A stretch of DNA of 64,000 nt from Halomonas icarae. GTDB taxonomy: Bacteria; Pseudomonadota; Gammaproteobacteria; Pseudomonadales; Halomonadaceae. Position numbers and translations under genes: made by a program. Positions within the stretch are counted from its first letter, which is position 1. Every line of letters starts with the position of its first letter. The notes beneath the pieces were generated by a model. It was not told the origin of the DNA and searched no databases. It saw nothing but the letters and a program-made list of their open reading frames with translations. The stretch is taken from the NCBI RefSeq assembly GCF_009901955.1, contig NZ_WUTS01000001.1:1055034-1119033 (forward strand), written 5' to 3'. Shown piece by piece: positions 49,551 to 57,087 of the stretch.

Positions 49551-49943
49551 TCAGGGGCCGAAGGTGATCAGGCGATCGCAGCGCAGACCCAGGTCGACGA
49601 GCTGCCCCAGCCCCGTCAGCTCGAAGGGTGGTGCAACGCTGGCCCCCAGCTTGCCATGCCGTGCGGCCTCCTGTTCATCGAGCAGGCCACGCCTCAGGGC
49701 GGCGGCAATGCACACCTGGAGGGGAACGGAGTGCTCCCGCGCCAGCTCGGCCCAGCTATCGACCAGATGTGGCTCATCCTGTGGCGGCGCGGCAAGCCTG
49801 GCCGCGTTATGCACGCCGTCATGGTAGAAGAACACTCCTTCGACATCATGCCCCCGCGCCAGCAGCGCGCGGGTAAAACGCAAGGCGGAGTGGGATGCCT
49901 GGCTGGTGTAGGGCGCATCGAGTAGAAGGATGGCGTAGCGCAT
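49551..49943 (-). CDS. tusD: Sulfurtransferase complex subunit TusD (DsrE-like)
   Basis: Protein of 130 residues from the start at 49943 (MRYAILLLDAPYTSQASHSA). VFFYHDGVHNA and VPLQVCIAAALRRGLLDE hold the active cysteine of the relay (Cys in LQVCIAAAL). The C-terminal segment GLGQLVDLGLRCDRLITFG is typical. First gene of tusDCBE-acpH on the minus strand. Confidence 0.92.
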   Translation of the reverse strand: MRYAILLLDAPYTSQASHSALRFTRALLARGHDVEGVFFYHDGVHNAARLAAPPQDEPHLVDSWAELAREHSVPLQVCIAAALRRGLLDEQEAARHGKLGASVAPPFELTGLGQLVDLGLRCDRLITFGP

Positions 49944-49971
49944 CCGGGGACTCCTGAAACTGGCCTGCAAA

Positions 49972-49998
49972 CAGACTGGCCCCGCCGAAGCGGGGCCA
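49972..49998 (-). terminator. Terminator hairpin after the YccA-like gene
   Basis: On the minus strand TGGCCCCGC, a TTCG loop and GCGGGGCCA form a perfect 9-bp stem followed by GTCTGTTTG, a moderate T-rich tail. It separates the YccA-like gene from tusDCBE. Confidence 0.7.
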
Positions 49999-50023
49999 GC
50001 CCTGTCTCGCGTGACTCGCGCTG

Positions 50024-50698
50024 TCAGTCGCTGCTCATGATGCCCAGCAGGGAGAGCAGGCTGACGAAGAGGTTGTAGATCGACACATAGAGCGTGATGG
50101 TGGCCAGAATGTAGTTGGTCTCACCGGCGCGATGAACGATCTCACTGGTCTGATAGAGGATCGCCGCGGAAGAGAACAGCACGAAGCCGGCGGATACCAT
50201 CAGCATCAGCGCGGGGATCTGGAAGAACAGCCCGGCGACCATGGCCAGCACCAGCACGATGGCACCCGCCATCATGAAGTTGCCCAGGAAGCTGAAGTCC
50301 TTCTTGGTGATCAGCGCCACGGCGGAGAGGCCGATGAAGGTCAGCCCGGTCATCGCCAGGGCATTCATCACCAGGGCGGCGCCGTTGGGCATCGCCAGAT
50401 AGGCGTTTAGGATCGGCCCCAGGGTGAAGCCCATAAAGCCGGTGAAGGCGAAGGTGGCCAGCAGCCCCATCGCGGAGTTTGCCGTCTTGTGGACCAGGAA
50501 CATCAGTCCATAGGCACCGATGAAGAACACCAGAATGTTCATGCGCTCGATACCCATCGCCATGGCGGCGCCCGCCGTCACGGCGGAGAAGAGCAGCGTC
50601 ATGGCCAGCAGGCCATAGGTGTTGCGCAATACCTTGCTGGTATTGCTGACTCCCACCTGACTCTGCTGGCGGCTAATCTGTGACTCTTGGTAGGCCAT
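50024..50698 (-). CDS. yccA: Bax inhibitor-1/YccA family membrane protein
   Basis: Inner-membrane protein of 224 residues with seven hydrophobic segments. The start at 50698 gives MAYQESQISRQQSQVGVSNT; a longer open frame upstream is only read-through of another gene in a wrong frame. Motifs: VLRNTYGLLAMTLLFSAVTAG (in part), GFTLGPILNAYLA, FSFLGNFMMAG and FSSAAILYQTSEIVHRAGETNYILATITLY (in part). E. coli YccA modulates the FtsH protease; other BI-1 proteins leak Ca2+. It lies next to the tus genes and near tRNA-Ser, the same order as E. coli tusE-yccA-serT. Confidence 0.93.
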   Translation of the reverse strand: MAYQESQISRQQSQVGVSNTSKVLRNTYGLLAMTLLFSAVTAGAAMAMGIERMNILVFFIGAYGLMFLVHKTANSAMGLLATFAFTGFMGFTLGPILNAYLAMPNGAALVMNALAMTGLTFIGLSAVALITKKDFSFLGNFMMAGAIVLVLAMVAGLFFQIPALMLMVSAGFVLFSSAAILYQTSEIVHRAGETNYILATITLYVSIYNLFVSLLSLLGIMSSD

Positions 50699-50789
50699 TG
50701 ATCCTGTGCTCCCTAACGTCAGTTGATCTTGCCAATCGACTAGCATGCCGGCTGGAAGTTCCTCGCGCAAGAGCTTGATGCACTGGACC

Positions 50790-51242
50790 TCAACGCTGTT
50801 TCTGCTGGTCTCCTGCCGCCAATAGCGCGCCAGCGACCCTGGCCGCACTGCTGCAGACATCGGGCCCCGCCTTTTCCAGTGCATCCCGATCGAGCCAGAC
50901 CAGCTCCCTGGCGTCGCTTGCCGCAGCCTCTTCCCCGCCCTGCCACGCCATGCGCAGCACGACCACCACATGATGTGAGCGTAGATGGTCCATGGGGTCA
51001 TGGTCGAGCACATCGATGGCGGCAAGCACCTCACCCGCATTGGCCAGCACCCCGGTTTCTTCGCGCAGCTCACGCTCGGCGGCGGCCTTGAGCGTCTCGC
51101 CAGGCTCCACCTTGCCCCCGGGCAGAGCCAACCTCCCGGCGTTCGGGGCATGGGCACGGCGAACCATCAGGATCCGCTCGTTGCGGATCACGGCAGCGGC
51201 AACCGCGAGTGTCGGGCGGGGCAAGGTGTCAGGCGTCGACAT
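50790..51242 (-). CDS. Nudix hydrolase
   Basis: Protein of 150 residues with a complete Nudix box, G-x5-E-x7-RELREETGV, beginning GGKVEPGETLKAAAEREL. The N-terminal strand TLAVAAAVIRNERILMVRRA is typical. It resembles ADP-ribose or MutT-like pyrophosphatases, but the substrate cannot be read. It lies about 90 bases upstream of the YccA-like gene. Confidence 0.9.
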   Translation of the reverse strand: MSTPDTLPRPTLAVAAAVIRNERILMVRRAHAPNAGRLALPGGKVEPGETLKAAAERELREETGVLANAGEVLAAIDVLDHDPMDHLRSHHVVVVLRMAWQGGEEAAASDARELVWLDRDALEKAGPDVCSSAARVAGALLAAGDQQKQR

Positions 51243-51358
51243 GGGGTGTCTCGCAGCAGCGGGCGTCCCACTACTTTGCGAGCTCCTCCCCCTGCCCGCA
51301 AGGGGGCTTTGCCAGCGGAGCGGCTGACGGGTCAGCTTCCCGAAGCACGGTCTGCCAA

Positions 51359-51913
51359 CTACCGCCGCGTGTCGGCTTCCTGGCGTACCTCGACGCCAAC
51401 CTCCAATGCCGCCTCGGCACTGGCCAGCCAGATGGCGCCATCCTGGATGGTGATATTGAACTCCATGCCGCGCTGCACCAACTGCACCAGCGCTGCCATG
51501 GTCTCCGGCGAGATGTCATAGACGGAGAGATTGCCCAGGTTGGCCAGCTTGCTGCCGAGCTGCTCCCACCAGATGCCCGCTCCTTGACCGCTGTAGGTAT
51601 AGAGCACCACCTGGCGGGCGCGGCCGCAGGCACGGCGTATCTCGCGTTCATCCGGCTGTCCCAGCTGAATCCACAGCTCAATCTCGTCGGTCAGGCTCCG
51701 CACCCAGAGATCGGGCTCATTGTCGGTGCTGACACCGCGACCGAAGGCGAGATCTTCATGGGCATGTCGGGCGAAGGCCACCACGCGCAGCATCATGCGC
51801 TCGTCGGTCTCCGAGGGGTGACGAGCAAGGGTAAGAACATGGTCACCGTAGTAGTGGCGGTCCAGATCGGCAATCTGGAGCCTTGCCTTGTAGATCGTGG
51901 CTTTCAATGCCAT
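51359..51913 (-). CDS. yaeQ: YaeQ family protein
   Basis: Cytoplasmic protein of 184 residues with a PD-(D/E)XK nuclease-like fold. It begins MALKATIYKARLQIADLDRH and includes HPSETDERMMLRVVAFA, DEPDLW-type segment NEPDLWVRSLTDEIELWI and QLGQPDEREIRRACGRA, all YaeQ signatures. Function is poorly known; E. coli YaeQ was once reported to suppress loss of RfaH. Confidence 0.94.
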   Translation of the reverse strand: MALKATIYKARLQIADLDRHYYGDHVLTLARHPSETDERMMLRVVAFARHAHEDLAFGRGVSTDNEPDLWVRSLTDEIELWIQLGQPDEREIRRACGRARQVVLYTYSGQGAGIWWEQLGSKLANLGNLSVYDISPETMAALVQLVQRGMEFNITIQDGAIWLASAEAALEVGVEVRQEADTRR

Positions 51914-52085
51914 TCGGGTGGCCTCGAGGAAAGGATGCTATGGCAGAAGGTAGGTAAGGGTAGCCAACCTGGTGGCGACAAGACGTGGCGAGATAGTCGC
52001 AAGGCGGGCGACCCAGGAGTAACCCGTCGCCTCCAGGCAGTCGCCGAGGTCAGGGGATGAACCACATGGGCCAGGAGAGAGGCTT

Positions 52086-52120
52086 AAAAAAAGAAAAAGC
52101 CACTGAGAACAGTGGCTTTT
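52086..52120 (-). terminator. Rho-independent terminator after tRNA-Ser
   Basis: On the minus strand AAAAGCCACTG, a 4-base loop and CAGTGGCTTTT form an 11-bp stem followed by TTCTTTTTTT. It lies 10 bases beyond the tRNA 3' end. Confidence 0.95.
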
Positions 52121-52130
52121 CCTAGTGTAG

Positions 52131-52220
52131 TGGCGGAGGGACAGGGATTCGAACCCTGGGTAGGCTCTCACCTACGCCGGTTTTCAAGACCGGTGCATTC
52201 AACCGCTCTGCCATCCCTCC
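52131..52220 (-). tRNA. serT: tRNA-Ser (anticodon UGA)
   Basis: A 90-base tRNA with CCA encoded. The acceptor GGAGGGA pairs with TCCCTCC, the T arm holds GGTTCGAATCC, the long variable arm GTAGGTGAGAGCCTAC marks a class II (serine) tRNA, and the anticodon arm CCGGT-CTTGAAA-ACCGG gives anticodon TGA. It has its own promoter and terminator. Confidence 0.98.
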
Positions 52221-52235
52221 GGCTTACGGCGGTGA

Positions 52236-52263
52236 ATATTACCAGCTTTCTCTCTCAGGTCAA
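52236..52263 (-). promoter_or_regulatory. tRNA-Ser promoter
   Basis: On the minus strand TTGACC (52263-52258), 16 bases, then TATT-rich TAATAT (52241-52236), ending 15 bases before the tRNA 5' end. Near-consensus sigma-70 promoter. Confidence 0.8.
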
Positions 52264-52306
52264 GAGCCAATGGCGATCAATGCCTTAGCGGATATATCGG
52301 CGATGG

Positions 52307-54013
52307 CTAGTAAAGCCGCAGACCGACCCGGGTGACGCGGTTGCCATCCATCTCGCTGACGACCCAGTGGATGCCGTGCCAGTCCACATCATCGCCGACC
52401 ACCGGGTGGCCACCGACACGCAACGAGACAAACTCGCTGAGGCTCATCTCCCGCTCACCGGGACTCAGGGTCAGCCCGTAGGCATCGGCGATATCCTGCA
52501 TCCTGGCCTCCCCTTCGAAGGTGAACGTGCCGAAGAAGGCGCGTTCCTGCTTGAGCTTCGCCTCTCCATTGAAGAGCCGATTCAGCGCCGGCAGATCCTC
52601 GCTGCGACCGATCACGCAAAGCACATCCTCCAGCTGCAATCGCGTACTCCCCTTGGGGTGTAGCATGGCGTGCTCACGAAAGAGGGCCGAGATCAGGGCG
52701 CCGGAGGGAAAGCGCAGCAGGCGAATGGGGACGTCGGCGAGATCCTCGTTCTCGACCCGGTAGACGAACATCTCGTAATCGTTCTCGGGCAGAATTCCCA
52801 GAGGGCCGCGATGGTTGGGGCTGACCGGTGTCGGTATCAGCACCCGGGTCCACCGCGCCATCAGCGACAGCGTGCCGCCCTGCAGCAACAGGGATAACAG
52901 TACCACCGCGAAGGCCACATTGAAGTAGAGCTCCGCCCCCTCCACGCCACCGATCACCGGGAAGATCGCCAGTACGATCGGCACGGCTCCACGCAGGCCG
53001 ACCCAGGAGATGAAGCCGAGCTCGCGCCAGCGAAACTTGAAGAAGGGCTTGAGCGAGACCAGTACCGCCAGGGGGCGCGCCACAAAGATCAGCATCAGCC
53101 CCACCAGGGTCGCAGGCAGCGCATAGTGCAGCAGGTCCGATGGCGATACCAGCAGGCCCAACACCAGGAAGAGCCCTATCTGACTGAGCCAGGCCAGGCC
53201 ATCATGGACCGGCAGGATGTAGTTGAGGTGGCGTCCCTTCTGGTTGCCGATCATCAGGCCGGCCAGATAGATCGCCAGGAAGCCGCTGCCACCGAGAAAG
53301 CTGGTCAGGCCAAAGATACAGAACCCCAGCGACAGGGCGAGCAGAGAGTAGAGCCCGGGCGCCAGATCGACCCAGCGCAGCAGACGGCCACTTAACCAGC
53401 CGGCACCCACCCCGATCACCAGGCCGAGGCCGAACTGCTCGATCAGCATCAGCCCGGTCTCCATGGGCCCACCGATGTCGCCGACCAGGATCTCCACCAG
53501 CACCAGGGTCAGGAAAATCGCCATGGGATCGTTGGTGCCGGACTCGATCTCCAGGGTCGCCCCGACCCGCTCGTTGAGATTCAGGCCTCGCCCGCTGAGC
53601 ATCGAGAACACCGCGGCCGCATCGGTCGAGCCCACGATGGCTCCTACCAGCAGGCCTTCGACCAGACCGAGGTCGAATATCCACATCGCAAACAGGCCGA
53701 CCAGCCCCCCGGTGATAAAGACACCGGCAGACGCCAGGGTCAAAGCTGGCTTGAAGGCGACGCGGAAAGTCTTCAGGCGTGTCCGCAGTCCGCCATCGAG
53801 GAGAATCATGGCCAGGGCCAGATGGCTGATCAGAAAGGCCAGGGGGTAGTTATCGAACTCGATCCCAAGCACTCCCTCCTCGCCGGCCAGCATGCCCAGA
53901 CCAAGGAAGATCAGCAGGAGAGGAAGGCCAATCATTGAGGAGACTCGGCTACCGAGCACGCTCAGGGCGATAAGCAGCCCGGTGAAGAAGAACAGGGTGT
54001 TGATGACGTCCAT
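52307..54013 (-). CDS. cvrA: K+/H+ antiporter of the CvrA/NhaP2 type
   Basis: Inner-membrane antiporter of 568 residues. About 12 helices (residues 5-390) carry CPA1/2 motifs: GLPLLLIFLGLGMLAGEEG, LAMILLDGGLRTRL, GAIVGSTDAAAVFSMLSGRGLNL (in part) and LEIESGTNDPMAIFLTLVLV, whose Asp pair is the ion site. A cytoplasmic RCK_C-like domain (about 405-485: VENEDLADVPIRLL and RLQLEDVLCVIGRSEDL) and a second C-terminal domain follow. It expels K+ (or Na+) for H+ and so helps with volume or osmotic control, relevant in a halophile. Confidence 0.92.
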   Translation of the reverse strand: MDVINTLFFFTGLLIALSVLGSRVSSMIGLPLLLIFLGLGMLAGEEGVLGIEFDNYPLAFLISHLALAMILLDGGLRTRLKTFRVAFKPALTLASAGVFITGGLVGLFAMWIFDLGLVEGLLVGAIVGSTDAAAVFSMLSGRGLNLNERVGATLEIESGTNDPMAIFLTLVLVEILVGDIGGPMETGLMLIEQFGLGLVIGVGAGWLSGRLLRWVDLAPGLYSLLALSLGFCIFGLTSFLGGSGFLAIYLAGLMIGNQKGRHLNYILPVHDGLAWLSQIGLFLVLGLLVSPSDLLHYALPATLVGLMLIFVARPLAVLVSLKPFFKFRWRELGFISWVGLRGAVPIVLAIFPVIGGVEGAELYFNVAFAVVLLSLLLQGGTLSLMARWTRVLIPTPVSPNHRGPLGILPENDYEMFVYRVENEDLADVPIRLLRFPSGALISALFREHAMLHPKGSTRLQLEDVLCVIGRSEDLPALNRLFNGEAKLKQERAFFGTFTFEGEARMQDIADAYGLTLSPGEREMSLSEFVSLRVGGHPVVGDDVDWHGIHWVVSEMDGNRVTRVGLRLY

Positions 54014-54030
54014 GGCATCCTCTCAAGAGC

Positions 54031-54055
54031 GGGCCATGCATTATTGCATGTGCCC
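54031..54055 (-). promoter_or_regulatory. Hairpin in the leader of the CvrA-type antiporter gene
   Basis: GGGC-CATGCA-TTAT-TGCATG-T-GCCC forms a 10-bp stem with one bulge, 18 bases before the start codon and just 5' of the ribosome binding site AGAGGA. It may affect translation. Confidence 0.35.
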
Positions 54056-54168
54056 GGAAAGCGCGCGACAGGCCTGGGTGAGAGCTCCCGACACCAACTG
54101 GCGGGGTAGCCGGAGATCCGGATACACTGGCCTGCGGCCGCACACCCCATCAGCCGCGGAGCTCATGA

Positions 54169-55365
54169 ATGCCCAAGCAGCATGCCTCTCCCTACTGGCG
54201 TCACCGATGCCTCGCTCTCAGCTTGCTGGTACTCCAGACACTCACGCCCCCCCTGACCTGGGCCGCGGAGAGCCTCGAGGCACCTCCCCCGCCGCTGACC
54301 CTGGAGGGCGATGTGATGGTGCCGAATATTGAGCCCTTGCCAAAAGCTGCCTCGGAGTCCAGGAAAGGGGGCGAGTCAGAGGAGATCCCCCTTGGCGACC
54401 AGGCAGAACTCGTCGAACCTGCCATTCCTGTACCCAGCGTTATTCATTCGCCCCCTGAGCCATTGGCGCCGCCGCCGCTGGAGGCGTTGACCATCATGCT
54501 CGACTGGTACCCCAGCCTGCACCACGCCGCGCTGATCCTGGCGGCGAGCAACGGGCTGCCCCAGCGCGAAGGCCTCGAGCTGGAGATTCGGACACCGGCC
54601 GACCCAGGCGCGCCGCTTCGCCTCCTCGATGCCAGACTCATCGACCTGGCGCTCACCCACCAGCTGCAACTGCATCTGCAGGTCGACCGTGGCAAGGCTC
54701 CCCTCCGCGTCGCGACGCTGGTCGACACTCCGCTGACCGGTGTGGTGACACGCGAGTCCGCCGGTGTCGAGGGGCCGGAGGGGTTCGCCGGACTCAGCCT
54801 CGGGCACGCGACCGACGTGGCCCGAGATATACTATTACCGGCACTTATCGAGCCTCACGGCATCAGCACCGACGAGGTTCAGCTAGTCGAGACCGGCTTT
54901 GCCCTGGCCACCGCCATGACCGAGCAGACCCTGGACGGGCTGGTGACGCCCCTGCGCCTGACACTGCCTCGTCAGCTGGCGAACCGAGGCGTGGCAAACC
55001 GACTGCTCAAGGTAGAGGAGTACGGCATCCCTCATCATGACGGCCTGATACTCGTGGCGCACCGCGACCAGTTCCCTCGCTTGCGAGAGCCAATCAACGA
55101 GCTGCTCGACATCCTGCGCGAGACCACCCTCTGGATAATCGAGCACCCCAACGCGGCCTGGGAAGCCCTGATCGAGCAGGAGCCTACGCTTGACACCTCC
55201 GCGAACCGGGCAAGCTGGAATGCCAACCTGCTGCGCATGAGCGCCCAGCCGGCAGCACTGGACAGCAGGCGCTACCGCCGTGTCGAGGCCTACCTACATG
55301 AAAACGGGCTGATCGATACGATCAGCCCACTGGAGAAATTGGCGGTGGACCCTGGTGCTCAGTAG
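54169..55365 (+). CDS. SsuA/ThiY-like (NMT1) periplasmic binding protein with Pro-rich linker
   Basis: Exported protein of 398 residues. A signal peptide covers about 1-32 (LALSLLVLQTLTPPLTWAAE). Residues 35-105 form a proline- and acid-rich low-complexity linker not usual in the family. The binding domain begins LTIMLDWYPSLHHAALILAA and resembles ThiY/SsuA/NMT1-type proteins for pyrimidines, sulfonates or nitrate. No ATPase or permease gene is near, so it is an orphan and may work with a distant transporter or as a sensor. Ligand unknown. Confidence 0.82.
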   Translation: MPKQHASPYWRHRCLALSLLVLQTLTPPLTWAAESLEAPPPPLTLEGDVMVPNIEPLPKAASESRKGGESEEIPLGDQAELVEPAIPVPSVIHSPPEPLAPPPLEALTIMLDWYPSLHHAALILAASNGLPQREGLELEIRTPADPGAPLRLLDARLIDLALTHQLQLHLQVDRGKAPLRVATLVDTPLTGVVTRESAGVEGPEGFAGLSLGHATDVARDILLPALIEPHGISTDEVQLVETGFALATAMTEQTLDGLVTPLRLTLPRQLANRGVANRLLKVEEYGIPHHDGLILVAHRDQFPRLREPINELLDILRETTLWIIEHPNAAWEALIEQEPTLDTSANRASWNANLLRMSAQPAALDSRRYRRVEAYLHENGLIDTISPLEKLAVDPGAQ

Positions 55366-55395
55366 CCTCCAGGAACAGCGCCTGGGTAAAGGGCG

Positions 55396-56169
55396 CTACA
55401 GCGCGTCGATAAAGGTATCGATGGCCCCACGAAATGCCTCTGGCTGTTCGGCATGTAGCCAATGCCCGGCGTCCAGCGTCACCAGCTGTGCCTCCGGCAA
55501 TACCTTGCGCAGTGCCGGAAGGTGTTCGTCGGCGACATAGTGGGAGGCACTGCCTCGCAGCACCAGGGTGGGCCCGGTAAAGGGCTTGCTTCCCGCCGGC
55601 TCGGCCATGATCGACTCATAGTCTGACTGAATCTGGTCCAGCCCGAGGCGTAGCACCAGTCCCTCGTCTTCACCACGCATCAGATTGGTGGCCAGGAACA
55701 GGCGCACCGCCCGCTCCTTCACATGCTCCGCCAGCAGCGCATCGGCCTCGCGGCGATTCGCGGGGCGACCCTCCTTCACTCGGCGCAGTCCCGCCATGAC
55801 ACTGTCGTGATCGTGCCCATAGGCCACCGGCGCGATATCTCCGATGATCAGCGATGCGACCCGCTCAGGGGCCTGACGCGCCAGGGTGATCGCCACCTTA
55901 CCGCCCATGGAGTGTCCGAGAAGGTGGGCACGGGAGATCGAAAGACTATCGAGCAGGGCCAGGATATCGTCGGCCATTGCCGTGTAACCCATGCCCTCCA
56001 CATGCGGGGAGCGACCGTGGTTGCGCAAATCCACCGCCACCACCCGATGACGCTGCTCCCAGGCCTTGATATGGGAGCGCCAGTTATCGGCACTGCCGAA
56101 CAGGCCGTGGATCACCACCAGTGGCGTGCCATCGCCACCGGTATCCAGGTAGTTGAGCTCGATCGACAT
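55396..56169 (-). CDS. Alpha/beta-fold hydrolase (YbfF-like esterase)
   Basis: Cytoplasmic hydrolase of 257 residues from the start at 56169 (MSIELNYLDTGGDGTPLVVI). The oxyanion HG is in VIHGLFGSADNW, the nucleophile elbow is GHSMGG, an acid Asp is in SLIIGDIAP or after the cap, and the catalytic His is in LDAGHWLHAEQPE. DLRNHGRSPH and the overall length match E. coli YbfF, a thioesterase/esterase. It lies 58 bases downstream of yhhQ on the same strand. Confidence 0.9.
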   Translation of the reverse strand: MSIELNYLDTGGDGTPLVVIHGLFGSADNWRSHIKAWEQRHRVVAVDLRNHGRSPHVEGMGYTAMADDILALLDSLSISRAHLLGHSMGGKVAITLARQAPERVASLIIGDIAPVAYGHDHDSVMAGLRRVKEGRPANRREADALLAEHVKERAVRLFLATNLMRGEDEGLVLRLGLDQIQSDYESIMAEPAGSKPFTGPTLVLRGSASHYVADEHLPALRKVLPEAQLVTLDAGHWLHAEQPEAFRGAIDTFIDAL

Positions 56170-56227
56170 AAAAGGGTCCTCGTCCGGGGGGAGGCGGGAA
56201 ACAGGGGGCGAAAAAAGAAACCGACAA

Positions 56228-56911
56228 TCAGTAGCGAGCACGCACCGCGTCGGGTGCCATATCATCACTCCCGGTAACACTCACCAGGCGGCGGCTTAGC
56301 CAGGCCAGCAGCACGCCATAGAGGGGTAGGAAAAACACCACACTGATCAGCAGCTTGACCGCGTAGTCCACCAGGGCGATCTCCAACCAGTTGGCTGCCA
56401 TGAAGGCATCGGGGCTGTTATAGAAGGCAATCGAGAAGAATGCCAGGGTGTCGGCCAAATTGCCCAGTACCGTGGAGATCGCCGGTGCCACCCACCAGGC
56501 GCGCAGTCGACGCAGGCGATCGAAGACATGAACATCGAGCAGCTGTCCCAGCACATAGGCCATGAAGCTGGCCACAGCAATGCGCGCGACAAACAGGTCC
56601 CACTCGCCAAGCGCCTGGAGCCCCGCAAAGCTGCCACGGGGAAATACCACCGAGACGGTATAGGAGATCACCAGCGCCGGAAGCATCACCCGCATGATGA
56701 TCGCCCGAGCAGGCCCCTTGCCAAACAGACGCACGGTCAGGTCGGTCGCCAGAAAGATGAAGGGAAAGCTAAATGCCCCCCAGGTAGTATGCAGGCCGAA
56801 CATCGTAAATGGCAGCTGTACCAGATAGTTGCTGGCGGCGATAACGGCAATGTGGAAGGTCACCAGCAGCGCCAGGCAGCGGCGATACTGTAGATCAGAC
56901 AACACAAACAT
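56228..56911 (-). CDS. yhhQ: Queuosine precursor transporter YhhQ
   Basis: Inner-membrane protein of 227 residues that imports the queuosine precursors preQ0/preQ1. The start at 56911 gives MFVLSDLQYRRCLALLVTFH. Six or seven helices; typical segments are AASNYLVQLPF, FSFPFIFLATDLTVRLFGKG and VLGQLLDVHVFDRLRR, then LGNLADTLAFFSIAFY. The ribosome binding site AAGGA is embedded in a probable preQ1 riboswitch, which fits the substrate. Confidence 0.93.
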   Translation of the reverse strand: MFVLSDLQYRRCLALLVTFHIAVIAASNYLVQLPFTMFGLHTTWGAFSFPFIFLATDLTVRLFGKGPARAIIMRVMLPALVISYTVSVVFPRGSFAGLQALGEWDLFVARIAVASFMAYVLGQLLDVHVFDRLRRLRAWWVAPAISTVLGNLADTLAFFSIAFYNSPDAFMAANWLEIALVDYAVKLLISVVFFLPLYGVLLAWLSRRLVSVTGSDDMAPDAVRARY

Positions 56912-56917
56912 CTTGAG

Positions 56918-56948
56918 TCCTTTTTTGGGGAGGGGTGAGGGAACCCTC
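56918..56948 (-). promoter_or_regulatory. Probable preQ1-I riboswitch in the yhhQ leader
   Basis: On the minus strand GAGGG (56948-56944) pairs with CCCTC (56934-56930) around a loop TTCCCTCAC, followed by CCC, AAAAAA (56926-56921) and GGA (56920-56918). UCC in the loop (56942-56940) can pair with GGA to form the pseudoknot of a class-I preQ1 aptamer, whose consensus also has GAGGUUC, a CAC-CCUC 3' strand and an A6 tail. The pseudoknot would hide the AAGGA ribosome binding site, giving repression of translation when preQ1 is bound. yhhQ (COG1738) is a known preQ1-I target family. Confidence 0.65.
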
Positions 56949-56985
56949 ATGCAAGAATGCGTCAGTAGCGACGCGGCGCGGGCGC

Positions 56986-57014
56986 ATTATACGGCGTGAG
57001 GGGCCGACTGGCCA
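56986..57014 (-). promoter_or_regulatory. Probable yhhQ promoter
   Basis: On the minus strand TGGCCA, 17 bases, then a perfect TATAAT (56991-56986). Transcription would start near 56979, giving a leader of about 70 bases that includes the whole riboswitch candidate. Confidence 0.55.
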
Positions 57015-57032
57015 TGCGCCCTGCCCGAAACG

Positions 57033-57062
57033 CCGCACGCCGCCCCATGGGGCGGCGTGCGG
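57033..57062 (-). terminator. Perfect 30-bp palindrome after prpE
   Basis: A 14-bp arm starting CCGCACGCCGCCCC is mirrored perfectly around AT. It lies 26 bases downstream of the prpE stop and upstream of the yhhQ promoter. On the minus strand the tail is GCGTTTCGG, with only three Ts, so termination may be imperfect. Confidence 0.6.
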
Positions 57063-57087
57063 ATCGTGTCATATCACCCAGGGAGGC

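Noticed and set aside
50024-51157. A possible 377-residue fusion extending the YccA-like protein upstream through the Nudix gene
   Set aside because: The extension reads the Nudix gene in a wrong frame; the true start at 50698 gives a normal-length BI-1 protein.
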